Of a stretch of DNA of 64,000 nt, positions 57,151-64,000 are shown one piece after another. Below the pieces are notes generated by a model, which was not told the DNA's origin, did not search any database, and was given only the letters and a program-made list of their open reading frames with translations. The stretch covers positions 62,001 to 126,000 of the forward strand of contig JAHLEZ010000012.1 in assembly GCA_020726505.1 (NCBI GenBank). The letters are read 5' to 3'. The stretch's first letter is position 1, and the number at the start of each line of letters is the position of its first letter. The stretch comes from Leptodontidium sp. MPI-SDFR-AT-0119 (taxonomy: Eukaryota; Ascomycota; Leotiomycetes; Helotiales; Leptodontidiaceae). Made by a program: the position numbers and the translations under genes.

Positions 57151-58679
57151 ATGATACTAGGACAAGTTTCCTGGCTCGATTGCTTCGTCTTTCTCCTTTT
57201 CCTCGCCCCTCAACTCATCATCCATGTCGGCTTCTTTCCCACTCTATTCTGCGGCATCAAGGCATTGCCTTTCCTGTGTATGAGAACCATTTCATATCTC
57301 ATCTCTAAAACGTATATGAAAGGCACACCAATCGATCTCTCAGCCACAGGTGTCGTCGTTCCCCTCGGGCTGAAACCTCGCTAATCTGACGCCTGCAGTG
57401 ATCCGCTTGCCCCTGGCATTCCTATATGAACGTCTCCTCCTGGCGAAACCCCACCAGCCAGCCTTTGTACAGCAAGCTTCATGGTTTGAAGATGTTGTTA
57501 TCAGGTGTGTGAGGTATGCTTTTGCATATATCCCAGCGGAGATCGGGAGAGTCTTCTTCTCGAAAGGTGCTGCTCTGCCGTTCCTGAGATGGAGGATGTT
57601 GAGACATGGGTATATGCGGAAACCCGTTCATTGGGAGGAGATCAAGCGGAAGGATTTCCATGGTGTTTGGATCATCAAGGATAAGACCAAGATGCCGGAT
57701 GTGGTGCTGTATTATGCTCATGGTAAGTTCACGTGATAGCATCATCTGTCCATCCAAGGACCCATCGACTCTCCCATACGTATCTGTGGGCTGTTCTCCT
57801 TCGAAACTCATCAATACTGAACCTTGCCCAGGTGGCGGCTTCTCAATGGGTACATCCTACTTCTACCTCGAATTCCTCCTGGCCTTCCACACCCTCCTGT
57901 CCTCCCCAACGTACACCCACACCAAATTCCATAACCCCGCCATCCTCGCCCTAGAATACACCCTCGTCCCCCAAGCCTCCTATCCAACCCAGCTGCACCA
58001 AGCAATAGCAGGCTACAAATTCCTCCTCAGCAAAACCCACGATCCATCACGCGTAGTATTCAGCGGTGACTCCGCCGGCGGAACAATCATCCTCTCCTTA
58101 CTACTACACATCGGCAACACTCAAAGCAACCTCAAAGGAACCAAAACTAAGGCTGTATCGGAAGGAGGGAATGACATCCAAGGCGTCGTTCCAGCTTTAG
58201 CAGTCTTGATAAGTCCATGGACGACACTCATTTCCGAGAAAGACAGGAATACGAAGAGTGACTACCTCGATGCGAACAATCTCCACCAGTATGCGCGGCA
58301 GTATGTTGGGTCTCGACACTCGACTAGCGATCCGTCGATCTCGCCTGGGAATTGCAAGGATGTGGCGTGGTGGCGACGTGCGTGTCCGAGTAAGGGATTG
58401 CTTGTTATGTGGGGCAGAGAGGAGGTGTTTGCCCCGGAAATCAGGGATTGGGTTGAGTTGTTGGAGGGTTCGGATGTGAGTGTGACGAGTAGGGAGGAGA
58501 AGGGTGGGATTCATGCGTGGCCTGTTGCGAGTCTATTCTTGAGTTCGACGAAGGAGGAGAGGATGAAGGGGTTGATGCAGATTGTGGGGTTTATTGGAGA
58601 GAATATGGCGATAGATACGGGAGGAGGAGGGATCATCGAGGTGGATGGGAAGAATGTGGCTGGCGTGACCAGACCTTGA
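57151..58679 (+). CDS. Alpha/beta hydrolase, hormone-sensitive-lipase-type esterase
   Basis: Three exons, 57151-57349, 57399-57722 and 57832-58679, give 456 residues. The N-terminus has hydrophobic helices (DCFVFLLFLAPQLIIHVGFF), suggesting a membrane-anchored enzyme, probably of the endoplasmic reticulum. The oxyanion motif YYAHGGGFSMG is formed across the second intron, the nucleophile elbow is FSGDSAGGTI, and the catalytic His lies in GGIHAWPV; an acid residue is probable in EEVFAPEIRDW. HGGG plus GDSAGG defines the HSL (lipase family IV) group, carboxylesterases or lipases for short or medium acyl esters. A start at 57151 is chosen because the frame upstream has no ATG; a further exon is not excluded. 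Substrate unknown. Confidence 0.85.
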
Positions 58680-59035
58680 TAAATTTCAAAACTCGGCAAA
58701 CGCGAGGAGAAAGAAAACATCACGTGGGCGGTGTATCAAGGGTTGAAAGTTTTCTCCTATTATTACTCGAGGAAGCCGTCTAGGTCTGATGTGTTGAAAG
58801 AGATGAGATGGTGAATATGCTGTGAAAGTTTGCTACGACACGATCGGAAAATTTTCGAAGTTGGGAAAATCTATTCAGGGTGTCAGCGAGGGCGCTTAAA
58901 GATTTCTATGTGCAGCTTACTCAAGTGAAGGCAACCATAGGGCAAGTCACTCTCCATCTCAGATTAAGACATAGTTTTTTGGTGTTGATAAGGAAGGAAT
59001 TGGGTTTCCATGCGAGGCAAGATGCCAAACTTCGT
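58680..59035. other. Intergenic between convergent genes
   Basis: 356 bp of 3' flanks with a CACGTGGG box near 58722. Nothing else. Confidence 0.4.
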
Positions 59036-59815
59036 TCATGGCCTCCAGGAATTGAGGTGCCAGCCATCAACCAAAGAAGTATCCATCCAGCTGGTGATGC
59101 TCTCGAAACCATAATCATGGCCGAGACTCAGCATATGAGTAGCGTCCAGCAGATCATTGGCTAATGGAGAATCCTCTTCTGGACCTGGCGCTGTGGATGG
59201 ATGGGTGTTTTCAGTACTTCGAGGCAGTTGAAGGTGCCGAGGAGGTGTTTCGGGGCGTTCAGTCTCGATGTCAGGAACCCACTGTCCCGAACCGAGAATT
59301 ATATTTGTGCTCGCGGCACCGGCGAATGTTTGCGTCGTGTTCTGGGCCGGTTGTTCCATGATGGGTTCTGAAAGAGACCATGTCAGTACTTGATTTCTCT
59401 ACCGAGCTTTGATCAGAGGGAAGGAAGGGCATGTGTACCTTGCTGTGTGATCGAAGCCTGGTCTTCCAGTCTCGAGTACCCACTGGAGCTCGCGATGTTA
59501 CGATATGTGTTTGTGTTTCGTCTACGTTGTTCCCCTGAGATCGTTAGTACCATGCTGCTGCCCCGAGACATGAAAAGCAAAAGCCAGCAGCCGCAACACC
59601 TTACCTTCAGTAATCCCATGTTTCTTCCTCAGATGCTCCTTGACTTTCCCAGATCTCGCCGTCTTGAATGGACAGTTACGAACAGGGCACCAATGTTTCC
59701 TGCTGCCATGCGTCTGCTTGACATGTCTATTCAGCTCGCTCTTCCTCCCAAATCCCGTTCCGCAGTAGCACTTGACGCGCCCGTTCTCGTTGTCGTGGGT
59801 GGAGTGGAGGGCCAT
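59036..59815 (-). CDS. Two-finger C2H2 zinc-finger protein
   Basis: Three exons, 59815-59605, 59534-59439 and 59367-59036, join in phase to 212 residues. Two fingers lie at the N-terminus: KCYCGTGFGRKSELNRHVKQ-TH (a tight Cys-x-Cys start) and WCPVRNCPFKTARSGKVKEH-LRKKH. They sit within the first 70 residues, spaced by GSRKH. The remainder is Ser/Pro/Thr-rich and acidic, with PETPPRHLQLPR and a terminal part DDLL-like (ANDLLDATHMLSLGHDYGF), which could act as a transcriptional activation region. A nuclear DNA-binding protein of fungal type is likely; targets unknown. The start follows a run of pyrimidines and is the first ATG in frame. Confidence 0.75.
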
Positions 59816-62800
59816 TTTTGGAATCGTGGGGATGGGGTGTTGTCATCGTGGCTGGCTGGCTGGTGGAAGTATATATGCAAGTGTGTATGTACTGTACCGT
59901 ACTGTTCTTTGAGAGCGAGTGTTTGTTTTTCTGAAAAGGGGGCTTTGACAAGGAGAGTTCTTCTCGCGAAGGCGGTGTCGAGGTCGCACAGACAGCATTG
60001 CCTCTTTTTTTCCTAGACGAGGCGAACAGTTGCCTCAGAGGCATCAAATCGCAGAAGAATATCACATCATGGCGTGAGAAAGCGGTGAAAGAGATGAGTC
60101 TTTGTCGAGACTTGGAACGGATAAGACCCGTCATGAGAGTAAACTCAAAACTAAGTTGAGATCTGACAGCTCCTTCCAATATGCCGGACCCAAGCGGCAG
60201 GGCATCCGGGAGGGTAATCATGGTACCCTCGCTCTCCCCTCCCTCTCGCCCTCTTACTAGTATCCAGGGGTGGAAACATCCATCCCTGAAGAAATTACCA
60301 GAGTCATGGCGGTGTACGGGTGTTGCATTGCATTGCATTGGATCGTTTCCCTAGCTCTGCGGTTTTCGCTTCTTAAAACGAGGCTGACGGCGATGATAAA
60401 GATCCTTCCTCTTTATGACTAGGCTTGTTGGGGGCACATATCCCCTAGGGATTGGATCTGAACACGCTGCCAGGAAGAGGGCGAGCGGGTCATCACTGCC
60501 TTCCGACCCGGCACATCCTGCTTGTCGTCTCCCATCTCCCATCTCCAGATGCAGAGTTGTGGTAACTTTACTTTACCAGAGAAGTGATGTCCTTGGGCAA
60601 TGATGTTATTGTCTCTGGATTGGCGATGCAAGTGGGATCGTCATAATACCAAAGTCAATGCCAGACTGGGGAACGGCAACTGAGCTGTCGACGAGGAGCT
60701 TTGCCTTATGTGGTAGATGTCCTCTGATACAGGAATGTAATGTCCACCCCAAGCCCCTCTATTTCCCGGCCCAGACTACTTTGATATGCTAAGCTCGATT
60801 TTACACCATCCACATGTACTGCATTGCTTATCTAGACTCCGTTGTTGGCATGGTTCCTGCTGTGGTGTTGCTTTTTCCATCCTACTCAACACTTTCCCAG
60901 CACCACCTCTTAACCTCTGCAACGGATCACGCAAAGCCTTCCCCATCCATTCATCCCAGAACCATGTCTGCCTTGCTGCCTCCTGCAGATTTAATATATG
61001 TTGCATTCCGCTAACTTTATCTAGGATATGTCAGGAAACACAGACGGGGGCTTGAGAGGCGGCCACGTGGAGGGTGGATCCCTCCGCCCATCATCCACCA
61101 GTAACCAGTCTGTTGGGTCTTGTTTATTGCTTGCATCTCATCCGACTCATCCGTTCTAAACGCTCTCTTACGCTTACGAAATGAATATTTCATTAGTCAA
61201 TTGTGGTAGGCTGAGCTCGACCAGGGCTGGAGTGGTGTCACTCGCTCAGGGAGTATGTGATTCCCCTCCCCTTCCCCTCAGCCTTGCTGATTTTTTTCAG
61301 CAGGAAAGGGGCGCAGCTAGGTGAAGACAACGCATCAGGTGCCCCTTTAAACTTTGGCATTGCCATGGGGACGAGGGATTACGTGCAATCTGTTCTTTAA
61401 CATTTGCTTGGAAGTGTTGATCTGAATATGCTCTTCTCGCTTGGCTGCTGGCGCCGCCCCTACCGGTCCCCTGTCCGCTCCTTGGTCAAAACTGTGCCAG
61501 CTCCATTCCCAAACTCGAATTTAGGGATTTGTGGAACTGACAACACTTCTGATCAACGCTCCTCGAATGCATTACCCTCTGTAGCCTAGCCTCTCATATG
61601 CAGTCCCGGTCCAAAACTTTGGTCAGATAGAGCTGTCCCGAGTCTGTTCGGAAGCACAGGTGCATATCCCAAGCTGCAACCCCTTTATCATGCCTCATCT
61701 TTGGGGAGTCTATCTAGATATAGGCTAGTTGTATTAACTAGGATGAAGCATTCAGTTGTTTTCAGCCCATTCTGGATGTTGACTGTAAAACTTAATGCAG
61801 CACAAGCTTCCATTAGTGATGTCGTTCCGATTGACCTGAGTCCAGGGATCACGGTAACAACAGAATCCTCAAGTTTAGACTTCGAGCTGGTCAGCAAGCC
61901 CAAGCAATTGAAAGATCGCCGTGCAGTGGTGAAGGCTGGTGAGCCAGGGACAAAAGACACAGGGGAAACGAAGAGACAGCACTCTCGTCAAAATTCTGGT
62001 TTGCAATTACCTGGCGACCAGTGTTGAAGGAAGGAAGGAAGGAAGGCATCCGGGCTAGGAATTAGGCCTCGTATAAATTGATGCTTAGCTGTTTCAACGC
62101 GTCGATGGCCTTCCCCTTTCCTTTTCTTTCCTTCCTTTCCTTTCCTCTCATCTCATATTTATCTGAAGGATGGACGTGGACAGGCCGTCGTTCTGACTCG
62201 TGAATGGGATGGCCTCTGAGAATAGTGCCTACTGCATGGTGATGCGCTGCCCTTTCACTGAGCCAGATCGAGATCGAGGAATTTTGAATTCAATTTGTGT
62301 GGGTGTTCGCTGGTTTCCTGCAAGTGGTTGGCTTTCGGCTGAGGTTTGCTCGAGGGTTGCATTTTATGCGGCCAAAAGCTCCACCCACCCCACACCACCA
62401 TACTTCGGACATCGAGCTCAATGAACTCACCGAGGAGGACACTCGTAGCTTGCATGGCGTCTTCTCTGTCTATGGGAGGCTTAGATGGCCACTTTCGGGG
62501 TCGATCTCAACACTACCTGACAATCTTGCCAACACTTCAAATTTATTGTGCCAGGAGAATTGAAACAAGACCTGTTTAAACAAATGGAGATTCCGTGCAT
62601 GCTCAGCTACACCGCGGATGTACCCGTTCCGGGCTGCTGCAGCGCTGCAAGCTGGTGTTGATTCCCGGCTACCAAACCCCGAGTGCCTGTCTGCCTCAGC
62701 AATAACCTGGATACCCCCTGGTTGTGACCAGAAGCCTGCGTATGATGGTGGTAAATCTACTCAAGCCATGTCACGTATCGCCTAGAATTGTTTTAAGCCA

Positions 62801-63668
62801 TTTGGGGCTTCCAGGACGATTTTCTCCACGTATTTGGCAACCACCTTATTCAATTAAAACAGCCTCGCTTACAAGGAGCTCGGGCTGACCCCAAGGTGTA
62901 CACAGCAGTTTTCGACCATGATAACTCAGAGGTGTTCTCATGCTTTCAATTCTCTTTCGAATTGATTGCGCCTAGCGGGTAAGTCTCGGAAACTAAAACA
63001 TGTGCTGTATGTCCGACAGTTGCATTCAGCTGCAGGTTGCCAGATTAGGCAGGTAGATCTGTTGATTGGCTTAGACGAGGGCAGGTATTTCCCCTCTCAT
63101 GTGCATGAACGCAAGCCGGTGAGGCAGTTCCCAGCTGAGCCCATATGCCTGGCCATTTAGTTGTGAGGTGTTACAGGTATGCGCTGTTAGCCCTCCTATA
63201 TGTACTGTACTTTACTAGAATATATCTAGGTGCCAGGAAGTGGGTTCTGTTGGGAATAACAGCGTCCATCGATGGGCTGAGGGGGCCCCGGCGAAGTATT
63301 ATCGAGATGTTGGTATGCAACGCCATCATCGATCCGGTACGATTCATGGCTGTCATCGTGCGTTACAGTGCGCTGCAGCTGGCTGCTGTCGACATTCCCA
63401 GCCCAACGGGTCGGTATGATGCAGGCACAAAGAGGAATCGACAGATCATGGCGTCACGACTATCTTGGGACCTTAAACTTCAAGATTAGGCCATAAAGTC
63501 GTGTTTTGCTGTTCATGAGAAGTATCTGCAATTTGTGTCCGTCCCTGACTGATACCCAAGCGCCTGCCTGAAAGAAAGAAAAACATATCTGAATAGTGGA
63601 GAGTCGTAAACCGACCGGAACACTTCCCCAGTGTCCAACATAATAATACACAAGTGCAGGGTCATTTA
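59816..63668. other. Gene-free 3.8 kb
   Basis: No protein family could be recognised on either strand. Simple repeats: (CATTG)n at 60322-60342, (GGAA)n near 62028-62046, and a CCTTT-rich tract near 62117-62147. A CACGTGG box is at 61063. The region could contain a non-coding transcript or distal promoter of the gene at the right edge. Confidence 0.45.
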
Positions 63669-63998
63669 CTAGTAGGAGTAATTCGAAAACTCGCTTTCAC
63701 TTCCCTGGTCGGAGGAGGAATATCCCAGCAGCTCATCTGTACTTGAGTCCTTCAATCCATTCTCCAAACTTCTCGTATATCGTCTTGTGATGGCAGTCTT
63801 CCCCTCAAAACTTCTTGGGGTCATGCCAATGGGAAACATCCGATAGTTGTGGATGATGGGATCCTCGTCTTCGATGTGACGTTGAGATCCGCTGCTATCA
63901 ACAATATTTGTCGCATTCCCGCAAGACGGCGTTGAGGTTGTCGAGGATTGGGTTTCGACTTTTGGGGATGTATCTGCGTTTTGAGTGGCAATCAAAGT
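63669..63998 (-). CDS. C-terminal part of an unknown protein, cut by window edge
   Basis: The minus-strand reading is open to the window end and stops at 63669. About 108 residues are visible, low in complexity: Ser/Thr-rich with KVETQSSTTSTPSCGN, RHIEDEDPIIHNYRMFPIGM, and a Ser/Glu-rich tail LGYSSSDQGSESEFSNYSY. No domain can be named and the true start lies outside the window. Reality as a gene rests on the uninterrupted frame and composition only. Confidence 0.4.
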   Translation of the reverse strand, partial: TLIATQNADTSPKVETQSSTTSTPSCGNATNIVDSSGSQRHIEDEDPIIHNYRMFPIGMTPRSFEGKTAITRRYTRSLENGLKDSSTDELLGYSSSDQGSESEFSNYSY

Positions 63999-64000
63999 AG

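Overview
The window reads as nuclear DNA of a filamentous ascomycete, most likely of the Leotiomycetes type (the class is inference). Genes are monocistronic and lie on both strands. Most are interrupted by 44-90 nt GT-AG introns, often with CTAAC-like branch sites. The gene content is typical of such fungi: Dal5-like MFS carriers, PTH11/rhodopsin-like membrane protein, 2EXR-domain proteins, GFA-domain protein, SDRs, F-box and RING proteins, and an arylamine N-acetyltransferase. No operons, CRISPR arrays, rRNA or convincing tRNA genes were found.

Layout. 1-16.4 kb: 3' part of an MFS carrier, a broken SDR, an amidohydrolase, a SET protein, a small four-helix membrane protein, an acidic orphan, an N-acetyltransferase and a 2EXR gene with two frame breaks. 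17.4-25.3 kb: a methyltransferase, a secreted jacalin-like lectin with a frameshift, a divergently oriented secreted protein with jacalin-like and aerolysin-like features, and a second Dal5-like carrier. 26-34 kb: a metallopeptidase-like remnant, a long NC2-alpha (Bur6/DRAP1) gene, a gene-poor 3.6 kb and a second 2EXR gene. 36-46 kb: a seven-exon PTH11-like gene with a 20-nt exon, a two-domain GFA gene with a 1-nt frameshift, an intact SDR, a Sel1/TPR-like protein and a Utp16-like nucleolar protein. 46.8-51 kb: a fragmented multi-exon minus-strand gene and a TIR-bearing element. 51.3-59.8 kb: an F-box/PHD-like protein, a large RING/RS protein, an HSL-type esterase and a C2H2 protein. 59.8-63.7 kb holds no recognised gene, and the 3' end of another gene runs off the right edge.

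Working relations are limited. The core nuclear genes (NC2-alpha, Utp16, RING/RS) are independent housekeeping functions. The only pairing that suggests joint function is the lectin and the pore-former-like protein at 18.7-21.8 kb. Several family members carry isolated frame lesions, which may be real decay or assembly error. The least expected non-coding signals are a ~110 bp interspersed repeat with a TTGCGAC-N-TGCAACAAAA core and a ~550 bp element with long imperfect inverted ends.
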